Assembly (NCBI GenBank): GCA_964512995.1 | Contig: CAZELM010000038.1 | Coordinates: 1 to 44,723 of the forward strand | Origin: CAZELM01 sp964512995 | GTDB lineage: Bacteria; CSSED10-310 | DNA: 44,723 nt | Reading direction: 5' to 3' | Shown here: positions 1 through 10,000 of the stretch, in pieces | Layout: every line of letters begins with the position of its first letter | Position numbering within the stretch: the stretch's first letter is position 1 | Program-made: the position numbers and the translations under genes | Notes under the pieces: model-generated | Seen by the model: only the letters and a program-made list of their open reading frames with translations | The model's database searches: none | Told to the model about the DNA's origin: nothing

Positions 1-89
1 GGTAGTTCTCTCCGGCATAATGGGCATCTTCGTCGTGCCAGTGGCATGGTGTTTAAACACCGTGGACATCGTTGGGGTTGTGCAGCCAT
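1..89 (-). CDS. Zinc-ribbon protein, N-terminal fragment (runs off window)
   Basis: Read on the minus strand, an ATG at 89 opens a frame that stays open to the window edge. Its 29 complete residues begin MAAQPQRCPRC and include a second knuckle, CPLC, ten residues after the first. Two CxxC pairs at this spacing are the pattern of a zinc-ribbon domain, which binds one zinc ion. It lies about 43 nt downstream of the UDP-glucose dehydrogenase stop on the same strand, so the two are probably co-transcribed. Purine-rich AGAGG and AAGGGG tracts precede the ATG, but the latter sits too close for an ideal ribosome binding site. Too little is present to assign a function; a chance frame is possible, although the paired CxxC motifs argue against it. 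Confidence 0.5.
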   Translation of the reverse strand, partial: MAAQPQRCPRCLNTMPLARRRCPLCRREL

Positions 90-132
90 CCCCTTTTTTA
101 ACCTCTATCGAACAATCGAACCTGAAATGGCT

Positions 133-1494
133 TTATTTCCTGCCAATGCTATGGTATTCGAATCCGATTTTTCGCATCTCGTCTGGATTGTATGTATTTC
201 GGCCATCCAAAAAAATGGGATAATGCAGAAGATCAAAAATACGCTTCATATCAAGATTTTTAAATTCATCCCATTCAGTGATCAGAATCAGTGCATCGCT
301 GTTTTGAGCCACTTCGTAGGCATTGCTGCAATACTGAACGCTGTCGCCGAAATGTTCCCGTGCTACTTCCATTGCGACCGGATCATATACCTTCACACGA
401 GCTCCCTCTAATAACAACGCATGGATAATATCAATGGCAGGCGCCTCGCGCATATCATCAGTGTTGGGTTTGAAGGATAACCCAAGGACTCCCAGGGTTT
501 TATCCTTGACAATCCAAAGTGCATTTTTAATTTTTCGGATAAAGATTTCTCTCTGTTTTTGATTGATTTCAATGACATCTTCCAACAGTTTGAAATCGTA
601 TCCCAGTTCTTTGGATATTTCCAAGAAAGCACTCACATCTTTGGGAAAGCAGGAGCCTCCATAGCCAACGCCCGCACTTAAAAATTTGGTACCAATCCGG
701 CTATCCAATCCCATCCCTTTAGCCACTTGTTCAACATCCGCTCCGGCCAATTCACAAAAATTAGCCACCGAATTGATGTAGGATATTTTCAGAGCGAGGA
801 ACGAGTTGGAAGCATGCTTAATCAATTCAGAGGAGTTTACATCGGTGACGATGAATGGAGCCTTTGTTGCTTGTTTTTCCTGATGGATCACTTTTTGTGT
901 TTTATCATCGAATGAAACTTCCTGATCAATGATCGGTTGATAACATGCCTGAAGCAACTCGGCTGCTCGTTGTGACTCGACACCGACAACAATCCGATCC
1001 GGTTTCAAAAAATCTCCGATCGCAGAACCCTCTCTCAGAAATTCCGGATTTGAAGCAACATCGAACTCCACGCCTACCTTATTGTTAAACCGAATAGTCC
1101 GCTTTACCCATTGCCCGGTTTTGACCGGAACCGTTGATTTCTCGACAATGACTTTGTATGTATCCATTGATAAGGCAATCTGACGGGAGACGTCCTCGAT
1201 AAAAGACAAATCCGCTTCGCCTGTCGGCTTTGGAGGGGTTCCGACCGCGACGAAAATAACCTGCGATTTCTTCACCGCAATCGGTATCTCTCGTTCAAAT
1301 GTCAAATTTCCTGCCTGAGTATTCTTGATAACTAATTCATCAAGACCTGGTTCATATATTGGAATGATACCCTTTTTCAATTTTTCGATCTTCGATTCGT
1401 CCTTGTCAACACAGATGACATCATGGCCGCATTCTGCAAAACAGACGCCCGTGACAAGACCAACATAACCTGTTCCGATTACTGCAATTTTCAT
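133..1494 (-). CDS. ugd: UDP-glucose 6-dehydrogenase
   Basis: Cytoplasmic enzyme that oxidises UDP-glucose to UDP-glucuronate with two NAD+, supplying uronic-acid sugars for polysaccharides and envelope glycans. The 453-residue protein starts MKIAVIGTGYVGL, the N-terminal NAD-binding Rossmann signature. The catalytic cysteine lies in GYGGSCFPKD at about residue 282, and the C-terminal UDP-binding domain contains LGLSFKPNTDDMREAP. The length fits the Ugd/TuaD family. The frame extends 47 codons upstream, but the ATG at 1494 is preceded by GGAAAGG at good spacing and begins exactly at the Rossmann strand, so it is preferred. A zinc-ribbon frame follows on the same strand. UDP-N-acetylmannosamine dehydrogenases are the main alternative, but this sequence looks like the UDP-glucose group. 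Confidence 0.95.
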   Translation of the reverse strand: MKIAVIGTGYVGLVTGVCFAECGHDVICVDKDESKIEKLKKGIIPIYEPGLDELVIKNTQAGNLTFEREIPIAVKKSQVIFVAVGTPPKPTGEADLSFIEDVSRQIALSMDTYKVIVEKSTVPVKTGQWVKRTIRFNNKVGVEFDVASNPEFLREGSAIGDFLKPDRIVVGVESQRAAELLQACYQPIIDQEVSFDDKTQKVIHQEKQATKAPFIVTDVNSSELIKHASNSFLALKISYINSVANFCELAGADVEQVAKGMGLDSRIGTKFLSAGVGYGGSCFPKDVSAFLEISKELGYDFKLLEDVIEINQKQREIFIRKIKNALWIVKDKTLGVLGLSFKPNTDDMREAPAIDIIHALLLEGARVKVYDPVAMEVAREHFGDSVQYCSNAYEVAQNSDALILITEWDEFKNLDMKRIFDLLHYPIFLDGRNTYNPDEMRKIGFEYHSIGRK

Positions 1495-1875
1495 ATAGAT
1501 CCTTTCCAAATGTCTTGAGGTAAGTATTCGAAAATGCCATAATTCCTCTCCCAATAAGACACTCCAAAAACCTATCGCAAAACAATTGACATTGCAACAA
1601 ATGTTATCTCCGAATTGCCTTGATCTTTTTTTCAATTTAGGACGATACCATAGAGCGGAGCATAATGTCCATTCTGTTGTTTCGGACCCGTGTTAGGATG
1701 ATGCCGGAAGAGACACTCCGCGATATGCCTTGATCGGCTAGCCTATCCTGAGAAGCACCATCGACACTTTTCTATAAAGGTGACATAAAATTATTGATGG
1801 TAATGTTGAAAAAATTTTATTTTTTGTTTTAAATTATGCTGTAGATAATAACGAACATACGGGAGGAAACATCAC
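1495..1875. promoter_or_regulatory. Divergent intergenic region between ugd and the CsgG-like operon
   Basis: This 381 bp gap separates two divergent genes and must hold promoters for both. For the plus-strand operon, TTGAAA at 1806-1811 is followed 17 bp later by TTAAAT at 1829-1834, within an AT-rich tract, a plausible sigma-70 pair. The ribosome binding site GGGAGGA is at about 1861-1867. No RNA gene or riboswitch was recognised. The promoter call is inference from spacing and base composition only. Confidence 0.3.
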
Positions 1876-2820
1876 ATGAATAACCGAATGATAATGTTTT
1901 TCCTAGCGATCTCGCTCATGATCGCGCCATCCATTTTGGCAACACGCCCGACAATCGCAGTAATGGACTTCACCGTGGTGAATAAAGCAATCATACTTGA
2001 TCCGGAAATTTCTGCCATTGGGTGGAATGAGGAATCTACAGGGTTGCTGACCGGTGATTTTATTAATAACCTGGTAGCCACTCGCCGGTTTGATGTCCTC
2101 GAACGCAGCCGCGTTAATGATATTTTGCGGGAACAGGAATTTTCCTCATCAGGATTGGTTTCATCATCTACCGCGATCAAACTCGGCCAGATGGTCGGAG
2201 CGGAATATTTTGTCATGGGACAAATCGAATTGATCGATGTCCGGAAAGTAGTCAAGCAGATTCCGTATTCAGATTATACGACAACGGAGTATTCCGGGCA
2301 GATGACCGTCAACATCCGTATTATCGATACCCGTGGCGGCAAGATCGTAGCCGCTCGCAAACACACCAATCACGAGTCCTCCAAAAGCACATTCAAAGAT
2401 TCAACGTCACCAACAGCATTCTTTGAACGTTTGAAAGAAAATACCGTCAGGGAGATGGTAAATGATGTGGTGGACGGCGTTTTCCCGATCAAAGTCGCCA
2501 GTGTCAATGGAAACGATGTCATCATAAACCGCGGAACGGGTGGGAGTTTCAAAGAAGGAGATATTCTGATTGTGTTCCGGACCGGAGAAGATATCAAGGA
2601 TCCGGATACAGGAGAATCGCTCGGTGTTGAAGAAACAGAGGTCGGAAGGATCCGGATCACCGAAATGGATATGAAAAGATCCAAAGGAATCATTCTGACT
2701 GAACCGAATTCAGATATCACCGTTGGATCGATTTGCCGGTTGGATGATTCCCCCCGACATTCGGAACGGGATTCAAAGCCACTGTCACCTGGTTCCAGTC
2801 CGGAACGGATCAAATGGTAA
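1876..2820 (+). CDS. CsgG/HfaB-family envelope protein
   Basis: A 314-residue exported protein. Residues 1-22 form a signal peptide ending at about ILA-T, without a lipobox cysteine. The CsgG-like domain follows: RPTIAVMDF, then LTGDFINNLVATRRFDVLERSRVNDILREQEF, then AIKLGQMVGAEYFVMGQI. These are the strand-helix elements shared by CsgG, HfaB and LpoB-like proteins. CsgG forms a curli secretion channel, but many relatives only mark envelope lipoprotein clusters. The C-terminal part (GDILIVFRTGEDIKDPDTGESLG) resembles the small beta domain often attached to such proteins. It heads an operon with COG3014-like, YcfL and LpoB genes. That neighbourhood suggests a role in the envelope or cell wall rather than curli export, as no curli subunit gene is present. 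Confidence 0.8.
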   Translation: MNNRMIMFFLAISLMIAPSILATRPTIAVMDFTVVNKAIILDPEISAIGWNEESTGLLTGDFINNLVATRRFDVLERSRVNDILREQEFSSSGLVSSSTAIKLGQMVGAEYFVMGQIELIDVRKVVKQIPYSDYTTTEYSGQMTVNIRIIDTRGGKIVAARKHTNHESSKSTFKDSTSPTAFFERLKENTVREMVNDVVDGVFPIKVASVNGNDVIINRGTGGSFKEGDILIVFRTGEDIKDPDTGESLGVEETEVGRIRITEMDMKRSKGIILTEPNSDITVGSICRLDDSPRHSERDSKPLSPGSSPERIKW

Positions 2821-2896
2821 ATGATAATGATTCTGTTATTCGTCAATGATCTTTGAATCCGGCAATATGGCCAGGAATCAGACAAGGAGATTTTTC

Positions 2897-4327
2897 ATGA
2901 AACTACCTGCATTCGTGCGTCTGTCGCAGTTATTTTTCTTGACTCTTTTATTATTAGCCCTGTCCGCATGCTCCACCACCAGTGTCTTTAAGCCTTACCC
3001 TCTCACCATCAACCCTCAGATCGAGCACGTCCGAAATGGCCAGTTTGAACCGCCGCTCCAGTTCCTGGAAAAACAAACCGGAACAGCGGATAAAGCACTT
3101 TATTTTGTGGAGCGGGGTCGTATTGCGCAATTGGCCGGAGACATCGACAGCAGCAAAACAGATTTTGAAAACGCCATAAAAACCATCGAAGAATCTGAGC
3201 AGCGAGCTGTGATCAGCGCATCTAAAACAGGCGCTCAAAGCGCTTCGTTGCTGACCAATGAAAATGCCATCCCCTATGAACTGAGTGCCTTTGAAAAAGT
3301 GTTTGTATACCACTACCAGTCATTGAATTTTTTATGGCAATCCGATCTGGAGGGCGCGGGAGTTGAAGTACGGAGAGCCAATCAAATCCAGATGGATGAA
3401 CTCCGCAAACACGAAAAAGACGTAGAAAAAGCCAAAGCGGACGCTGAAAAAGAAAAAGCGGGATATGAACAGGGAATGACCAACGTCATGGATATCTATC
3501 AGCGGATGGATGCTGTTGCCGGAAAAGTAAAAGATTCCTTTCAGAATGCATTTACATTTTTTGTGTCTGGCGTCATCTATGAGTTAACGGGAAAACCCAA
3601 TGATGCATATATTGATTATAAGAAAGCCCTGGAAATCAACCCGGACAATGGATATCTGCAGCGGGATGTTCTGCGGTTAGCCAAAACGCTTCAGATGACA
3701 GATGATTATCAGACATTTTCAAACCGATATCCGGAGTCATCCCGGAATGAACAAACGTGCGGGGAGACGTGCGGCGAACTGATTGTGCTCTTTGAGGAAG
3801 ATTTTGTGCCGCAAAAATCAGAAGTCCAAATTCCATTGCCAACAACCGCGGGACTCGTTGCTGTCGCATTTCCCATATACGAAGTGGAATGGCTCGATGT
3901 GACACCACTCCAGATCAATTACAATGGCTCGGTGTTGGGTGAATCGGAGCCGATTTGCTTTCCCCGGGCATTGGCTGTGAAAGATCTCAAGGAGAAAGCA
4001 CCCATACTCACCAGCCGGCAGTTATTGCGGGTGCTTGCCAAAGGCGTAATGCTGAATCAAGCAGAAAAACGTGCGGGTATCCTGGGCTCTATTGCCGGCT
4101 CCGTCTATAATATGGCCTCTGAAAAAGCGGATTTGCGAGGTTGGTACACTTTACCCAATGATGCGCAGATAATGAGAACCAGTTTGCCGGAAGGTACGCA
4201 GAATCTGTTGATCCGGCACGGATATGCAGAAAAGAATGTCGATGTCACCATCAAACCGGGAGGGAAAACGATTTTAAGAGTCGCAAAAACCGGTAACAAT
4301 CTATATACTTCTTCCGTGACATTTTGA
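2897..4327 (+). CDS. COG3014-like lipoprotein with TPR-like helices
   Basis: A 476-residue predicted lipoprotein. The signal peptide ends in the lipobox LSAC, with the acylated cysteine at residue 25. The body has TPR-like helical segments: ALYFVERGRIAQLAGDIDSSKTDFENAI near the N-terminus and GKPNDAYIDYKKALEINPDNGYLQRDVLRLAK near the middle. Between them lies a charged coiled-coil-like stretch rich in Lys, Ala and Glu. The C-terminal third looks like beta-structure. I place it in the uncharacterised COG3014 group because of its domain order and its position between a CsgG-like gene and YcfL/LpoB, an arrangement known from other Gram-negatives. The start at 2897 has AAGGAG just upstream and begins the signal peptide; the longer frame from 2846 adds a poorly fitting leader. 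Confidence 0.75.
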   Translation: MKLPAFVRLSQLFFLTLLLLALSACSTTSVFKPYPLTINPQIEHVRNGQFEPPLQFLEKQTGTADKALYFVERGRIAQLAGDIDSSKTDFENAIKTIEESEQRAVISASKTGAQSASLLTNENAIPYELSAFEKVFVYHYQSLNFLWQSDLEGAGVEVRRANQIQMDELRKHEKDVEKAKADAEKEKAGYEQGMTNVMDIYQRMDAVAGKVKDSFQNAFTFFVSGVIYELTGKPNDAYIDYKKALEINPDNGYLQRDVLRLAKTLQMTDDYQTFSNRYPESSRNEQTCGETCGELIVLFEEDFVPQKSEVQIPLPTTAGLVAVAFPIYEVEWLDVTPLQINYNGSVLGESEPICFPRALAVKDLKEKAPILTSRQLLRVLAKGVMLNQAEKRAGILGSIAGSVYNMASEKADLRGWYTLPNDAQIMRTSLPEGTQNLLIRHGYAEKNVDVTIKPGGKTILRVAKTGNNLYTSSVTF

Positions 4328-4359
4328 TGATGTCATTGTTGAACTGGAGGGAAAGGAAT

Positions 4360-4818
4360 ATGTATTCAATGAAAAAAATTGGTTATCAAGCCAAAGGATG
4401 GTTTACTGCAATTGCTATCATCATCATCTCCGCACTTATCCTGACCGGATGCGTCGTTCGGACATCCGGAGTGAGCGGGACATCGTCCAATGTTGAGGGT
4501 CCCTATGGTCAGTCGGCCCAGATGAAATATGTCGTCATCAATAACCAGGAACTTGCCAGGGGCATCCAGGTCGTTGATTTACGAAGTGTTTATGTGGATG
4601 AGTATCTGAAAGCAGATGTATCCGTTGTCAACAAATACAACAGAACCCTGAATGTCCAATATAAATTCCAATGGTTTGACGCCAGGGGAATGGAAGTCGA
4701 TCCTGGATCAACCGCCTGGACTCCCCTCGTTCTTTATGGAAACGAATCCAAAAGCATTCAAGGTGTCGCTCCAAACCCGACCGCTGTGGAGTATAAAATT
4801 CATATTCGGAACCAGTGA
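4360..4818 (+). CDS. ycfL: YcfL-family (DUF1425) lipoprotein
   Basis: A 152-residue lipoprotein. The signal segment is a long hydrophobic run ending ILTGC, with the lipid-modified cysteine at residue 31. The mature part has the YcfL-type beta-sandwich pattern: LKADVSVVNKYNRTLNVQYKFQWFDARGMEVDPG followed by WTPLVLYGNESKSIQGVAPNP. YcfL sits beside lpoB in enterobacteria, as here; its molecular role is not established. The start at 4360 follows a GGAGGGAAAGGA tract, and 4369 is a second possible ATG. An in-frame TTG at 4324 overlaps the stop of the preceding gene and is less likely. The gene lies in the middle of the envelope operon. Confidence 0.85.
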   Translation: MYSMKKIGYQAKGWFTAIAIIIISALILTGCVVRTSGVSGTSSNVEGPYGQSAQMKYVVINNQELARGIQVVDLRSVYVDEYLKADVSVVNKYNRTLNVQYKFQWFDARGMEVDPGSTAWTPLVLYGNESKSIQGVAPNPTAVEYKIHIRNQ

Positions 4819-4849
4819 TTGACATATTTATCATGGAGGTATTTAGATT

Positions 4850-5446
4850 ATGAAAATGGTGAAACTCGCATCAGTTGCTATTCTGTCGATGATCGTATGG
4901 ACTGGCTGTGTCGCAACAACTCCGGGTGTGCAATACGGAGATGCCACGGCTGTCGAAACATTGACCAGTGATTTCGGTTCCACGGATCTTCAGATGATCG
5001 CTTCCGACATGGTCGAATCTCTTCTATCATTCCCCCCTATACAGGATCTGCAGGGTCGACCGGTCATGTTTGTCGATACAGTAAAAAACAAAACAATGGA
5101 ACACATCGATACGGAGTCCATCACCGATACCATCAGCACAAAAATTCTGCGCTCCGGTAAATTCAGACTCGCAGACATGACCAAAGTCGATGCCATTCGT
5201 GAACAACTCGCTTACCAGGACAGTGGAATGGTCGATCCGGATACTGCCGTTCGATTTGGCAAGCAGATTGGTGCAGAATTCATGCTGTATGGCAATTTTT
5301 CCTCCATCGAAAAGAGTGCAGGAAGAGTCAAGGATGTTTATTACAAATTCACCCTCAAACTCATGAATGTTGAAACCGGAATCGTTGAATGGGCGGACGA
5401 GAAAGAAATCCGCAAATCAGAAACACGCAAAACATTTGGGCGGTAA
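4850..5446 (+). CDS. lpoB: LpoB-like penicillin-binding protein activator
   Basis: A 198-residue outer-membrane lipoprotein with lipobox VWTGC (cysteine 20). In E. coli, LpoB spans the periplasm and activates the peptidoglycan synthase PBP1B. The family core is visible: GRPVMFVDTVKNKTMEHIDTESITDTISTKILRSGKFRL, then IREQLAYQDSGMVDPDTAVRFGKQIGAEFMLYGNFSSI, then KFTLKLMNVETGIVEWADEKEIRK. The stretch between cysteine and core is about 45 residues. GGAGGT lies ten bases before the ATG. Together with the YcfL and CsgG-like neighbours this is a confident family call. Whether a PBP1B homologue is its partner cannot be judged, because no penicillin-binding protein is in the window. Confidence 0.88.
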   Translation: MKMVKLASVAILSMIVWTGCVATTPGVQYGDATAVETLTSDFGSTDLQMIASDMVESLLSFPPIQDLQGRPVMFVDTVKNKTMEHIDTESITDTISTKILRSGKFRLADMTKVDAIREQLAYQDSGMVDPDTAVRFGKQIGAEFMLYGNFSSIEKSAGRVKDVYYKFTLKLMNVETGIVEWADEKEIRKSETRKTFGR

Positions 5447-5451
5447 CCATC

Positions 5452-6096
5452 ATGAAAAGACAGATCATTTCTCTTTCTATAATGGTGATTCTGGTAGTCT
5501 CGACTGGTTTTGCTCAGGATATCCCCGGATTTGGGATTGGCTTGTTTTATGACAGCCTGATAGAAGATCAGTGGATGAATGAAGATATCACCTGTCGATT
5601 TATGGGCGGCCGTATCGCTTTCCGTGATGAACGATACATCGAAGTGTTTGCTGATTTCGGAAATCAGGAACTGGAAATGGAAGACGCTGATATCGACAGC
5701 ACATTCGGGTATGGTCTGGGATTCAAGCTCTGGATCCTGCGAGACCAGGATCTTCAGGTTCCGCTGGATATCGGTCTGACTGGAAGCTACCATATTGCAG
5801 AATATGATCTGCCGGATGATTCCAATCTCAAACACTCCGACCTGATTATTCAGGCTATGCTGCGAGCCGATTATAATCTGTTCAGACCCTTTATTTTTGC
5901 GGGAATTCTGAAAACAAATTATGATTTTGATGACGTATACTTTGACATGCTTGCAGACGAAGAAGATCTGAATGATGTCAAGCCGGCAATAAAAGCAGGG
6001 TTGGAATTTGAACTGACTCAGCAGGCAATTTTAAGTTTCCATGCGAACTATAATGAATCCATCAGTGGTGGAGTAAATTTCAATTTCTGGTTTTAA
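5452..6096 (+). CDS. Small predicted outer-membrane beta-barrel protein
   Basis: A 214-residue protein with a signal peptide cleaved at about GFA-QD. The rest is built of short alternating amphipathic stretches: RYIEVFADFGNQELEMEDADI, FGYGLGFKLWIL, LDIGLTGSYHIAEY and RADYNLFRPFIFAGILKTNYDF. The final residues are GGVNFNFWF. An aromatic C-terminal residue after alternating hydrophobics is the usual barrel-assembly signal of outer-membrane proteins. The gene begins 5 nt after the lpoB stop, so it belongs to the same operon. The ATG at 5452 fits the signal peptide; the frame runs upstream over lpoB without one. No specific family was recognised. A structural or adhesion role is possible but not shown. 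Confidence 0.7.
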   Translation: MKRQIISLSIMVILVVSTGFAQDIPGFGIGLFYDSLIEDQWMNEDITCRFMGGRIAFRDERYIEVFADFGNQELEMEDADIDSTFGYGLGFKLWILRDQDLQVPLDIGLTGSYHIAEYDLPDDSNLKHSDLIIQAMLRADYNLFRPFIFAGILKTNYDFDDVYFDMLADEEDLNDVKPAIKAGLEFELTQQAILSFHANYNESISGGVNFNFWF

Positions 6097-6152
6097 ATCC
6101 TATCTACCGGGATTCCATCTCAATACCGGCTCCCGGTCATCTTCAAACCATT

Positions 6153-6198
6153 CATCTCCGGATTCCGCTCTTTAAGAGTGCTGCGTGATCCGGAGATG
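6153..6198 (+). terminator. Hairpin after the envelope operon
   Basis: The 11-base arm CATCTCCGGAT (6153-6163) is perfectly repeated in inverse at 6188-6198, with an inner CTCTT/AGAG pairing in the loop and ATTGTTATT downstream. It lies 57 bp after the last operon gene and just before the next gene. A terminator or attenuator fits best; the T-rich tail is weak, so it may be leaky. Confidence 0.5.
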
Positions 6199-6221
6199 AT
6201 TGTTATTGGGAGCAATAACAG

Positions 6222-6953
6222 ATGATACCCACTTCAATCCTGCTCCGAAACATAACTGTCATCATCTCATGGACATTGCTTTGTGTTTCCCATGCATCGT
6301 GTGATTTTAACTATGGATCCATACCGTTCGGAAAAGATATGGCAGTTGTTCTCAAATCTCTCTCCTCCGCTACAGTACAAGAAGATACCAATGTCACCAT
6401 CGGGACTTACGATGCATTGAGCACCATTTTTAAAGATGGCATCTATCGGACGTCTCTGGAGGAGACAGCATCACGCCTGAATCCCCTGTTCACCCGAAAA
6501 TTTATTATAAAGGAGTCCATGACCGGAGAGTTACAGGAGATGCAGCTTTTCTTTGGCAATAACGGTACCGAACATGGCGTGTATTCTCTCTTCATGGTCC
6601 GAAAAATATACAAACCCTCTCCGGAATCCTCCGATGCCGTTTTTCTGAAAATGAAAGATCTCATCATGAAAAAAATACCTGCATCACCAGAAATAACGCC
6701 CACACATTACACCTATTCCGCGATGAAGGGTTATGAGTTGAATGAGATGGCTGAAATGGCTGTCTGGAGTCGTGGGAGTGAAAAAATTATCCTGCTGGTA
6801 CCGAGTCTGCTTGCAGGGACAGGGAATCCGGAGATACTCTATATCTCAACGGAAGGTCTCCAAAATTATCTGAAATCCTGCAAGCAATTTGAAAAAACCC
6901 GTTCCCAACACACACCACCGGCAATTCCGGCATCAAACCGAAGCGATTTTTAA
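6222..6953 (+). CDS. Secreted protein of unknown function
   Basis: A 243-residue protein with an N-terminal signal peptide (hydrophobic run ILLRNITVIISWTLLCVSHA, probable cleavage before the following Ser or Cys). No family was recognised. The mature part is globular and mixed alpha/beta, with VTIGTYDALSTIFKDGIYRTSLEETASRL and, later, MQLFFGNNGTEHGVYSLFMVRKIY. The pattern hints at a protein that measures or modulates something in the periplasm, but no catalytic motif is evident. The start follows GGGAG at nine bases. It is separated from the envelope operon by a hairpin and converges on the efflux operon, so it is probably its own transcript. Confidence 0.65.
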   Translation: MIPTSILLRNITVIISWTLLCVSHASCDFNYGSIPFGKDMAVVLKSLSSATVQEDTNVTIGTYDALSTIFKDGIYRTSLEETASRLNPLFTRKFIIKESMTGELQEMQLFFGNNGTEHGVYSLFMVRKIYKPSPESSDAVFLKMKDLIMKKIPASPEITPTHYTYSAMKGYELNEMAEMAVWSRGSEKIILLVPSLLAGTGNPEILYISTEGLQNYLKSCKQFEKTRSQHTPPAIPASNRSDF

Positions 6954-7025
6954 TATCCGATCAAACGCTCGCCAGTCTCCTCGATCCACATCTATTCCAT
7001 TCATCATCGAAATCTGTCTCCATCA

Positions 7026-10000
7026 TTACTGGCTGTCATCGTCATTCCAAATTCGATATAACGCCGGCAATACAAACAGTGTCAGAAATGTTGAAGAGAT
7101 GATCCCTCCGATGACAACGGTTGCAAGTGGTCTCTGAACCTCCGCTCCAGTGGATGTCGCCAGTGCCATTGGTACAAAACCCAGAGAAGCGACCATCGCA
7201 GTCATCAAAACCGGCCGCAGTCTCATGAGCGATCCTTGCCGGATAGATTCCTCCAGTCCAGCGCCTTCCCGGCGTAACTGATTGATCGTGGTAACCATCA
7301 CCAATCCATTGAGTACACCAATTCCAGATAGTGCAATAAATCCGACTGCTGCGGAAATGGAAAACGCGATCCCCCGAATCCATAAGGCAGCGATACCACC
7401 CGTCAGAGCCAATGGAACCCCGGTGAATACCAGCAAGGCATATCGCGAGGAGTTGAAAGTGGAATACAGAAACAGGAATATCATGAATAAACAGATCGGC
7501 ACAATAATCAACAACCGATTACGTGCCATTAACAAATGCTCATACTGGCCCCCCCAATCCAGCCATGTATTGGAATCCATTTCTATTTCAGACTCAATGC
7601 GCTTTTTCGATTCAGACACAAAGGAGCCTAAATCCCGATTGGAGACGTTTGCCTGAACGACCAGCCGGCGTTTTCCATTTTCCCGATTGATCTGTCCAAG
7701 GCCTTCTGTCATCTGTATTTTGGCAATCGATCCAAGAGGAACGACCGGCGACAGATATTGCGCGTTCGGTTCTGTTATTGGATCTGGCATACCAGAACCG
7801 GCACCGGTGGTCAGTGAAACAGGGAGTCGAGCCAACGCATTGATATCACTCCGGATCTCTTCTGGAAGTCGCACAACAATGCTGAAACGCCGGTCTCCTT
7901 CAAAAACCATCCCGACGTCTGTACCTCCGATTGCCGTTTTGATGACATCCTGGATATCGGAGATGGTCAGGCCATATCGAGCAATGGCTGAACGATCGAT
8001 GTCGATCTCCATGGATGGAAAACCTTCCGCCTGGGTTGTTTTAACATCGGTAGCTCCGGGAATTTCCTGGAGAATCAAGGCGATCTGTTGTGCAATGGGA
8101 GCCATTCGGGAGAAATCATCTCCATATACTTTCACTGCCAGATCCCCACGGACTCCCGCTACGAGTTCATTGATGCGGAGTTCGATGGGTTGACTGAACT
8201 CATACAAATTACCAGGAAGATCTTCGACGATGTGACGTATTTTTTCGATCAGATCGGTTTTTGACAGTTTCTGATCCGGCCACTCCGATCGGGGTTTGAA
8301 TATCACATATCCATCTGAAATATTGGGAGGCATGGGATCAAACGCCACTTCAGCAGTTCCTGTTTTACTGTACATCAATGCCACTTCAGGCAAGGCGCTG
8401 ACTGCTTTTTCAACGTTGAACTGCATCGATTGTGATTGTGCCAGCGATGTGCTCGGAATTCGCAGGGATTGAAGGGAAATGTTTCCTTCATCGAGCTTGG
8501 GCACCAACTCCTGACCGATCTGTGAGAACAATCCAGCAGCTCCGATCACGATACACAGCGAGGCTCCCAGGATGCTCCATGGATGCATCAATGATTTGTT
8601 CAGGAGTGGCTGATACAAACGGTGAGCCAGGCTCATGATCCAGTTCTCCCTGTCACGAACCGGTCCAGAAATGAACAGCGCGATCATGGCCGGGATGAAT
8701 GTCAGCGAGAGAATGAACGCGGCAGCCAATGCACATATAACGGTCAGAGCCATTGGATGAAACATCTTGCCTTCAACTCCTGTCAATGCCAGTATCGGAA
8801 AATACACCATGATGATGATGGCCTCTCCGAACGCCGTGGCACTTCGAACTTCCGAACTGGCATTCAGGACGACCTCCAACCGCTCCTCGCGGGTAAGCAT
8901 TCGTCCGAATTTTTTCTGAAGCCGGGAGATCTGGCGCATGCAATTCTCCACGATAATGACCGCTCCATCGACAATCAGTCCGAAGTCAATCGCACCGAGA
9001 CTCATCAGGTTACCGCTGATTCCCAGAAATTCCATTCCGATGGCTGTGAAAAGCATGGCCAGTGGAATGGCCATTGCCGTGATCACAGCGGCTCTGATAT
9101 TCCCCAATAACAGCAACAGAACGGTAATCACCAAGACAGCACCCAGAAACAGATTATGTTTCACCGTATCGATCGTATGATTGATGAGTTCTGTACGAAC
9201 AAGTACGGGCCGAATTCGGATATCCGATGGCAGGCTTTTCTGTATATCCGCAATTTTGTCTGTAACATGAGCAGCGACAGTACGGCTATTGGCTCCCGAC
9301 AACATCAGAACAGTCCCGACAACAACTTCCTTTCCATTCTGGCTGGCGGACCCGGTACGAAGTTCTTTCCCAATACCGACTTCAGCAACGTCTCTGACAT
9401 AGATCGGTGTTCCATTTTTGGATGTGAGAAGAATAGAGCCGATCTCTTCTGCATTCCGAACGCGGCCATCGGCTCTCACTACATATGACTCGCCCCGGTA
9501 ATCAATGAATCCAGCTCCAGAAGCTGAATTATTCCGCTCAAGGGCAACCAGCAGATCGTTCAATGTCAATCCATAAGACAGGAGTTTCATTGGATCGGGC
9601 TGAACCAGATACTGTTTTTCGAATCCACCGATGGTGTCGATACCTGCGACATCACGAACGCTCTGAAGCTGTGGCTTGATCAGCCAGTCCTGAATCGTTC
9701 TCAGATACACCACCTGCTCAAATTCGGATCGCAGCGATTCTCCTTCGGGAGTCAGATAAGAACTGTCTGTCTGCCATCCCGGATGACCGTCTTTCTGGAC
9801 CGCTCCGCCTCCTTCCGGATGCTCATATTCGACCACATATACAACGATTTCACCCAAGCCGGTAGTGACTGGTCCCATCCGGGGATCCACCAATTCCGGC
9901 AGATGTTCTCTGGCTTCTGCCAGGCGTTCCAGAACCTGCTGTCGAGCAAAATAGATATTAATATCATCTTCAAATATTGCCTCGACCTGTGAAAATCCGT

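Noticed and set aside
1876..2820. Curli secretion system
   Set aside because: Only a CsgG-like protein is present; no curli subunits or CsgE/F were seen. The LpoB/YcfL context fits better.
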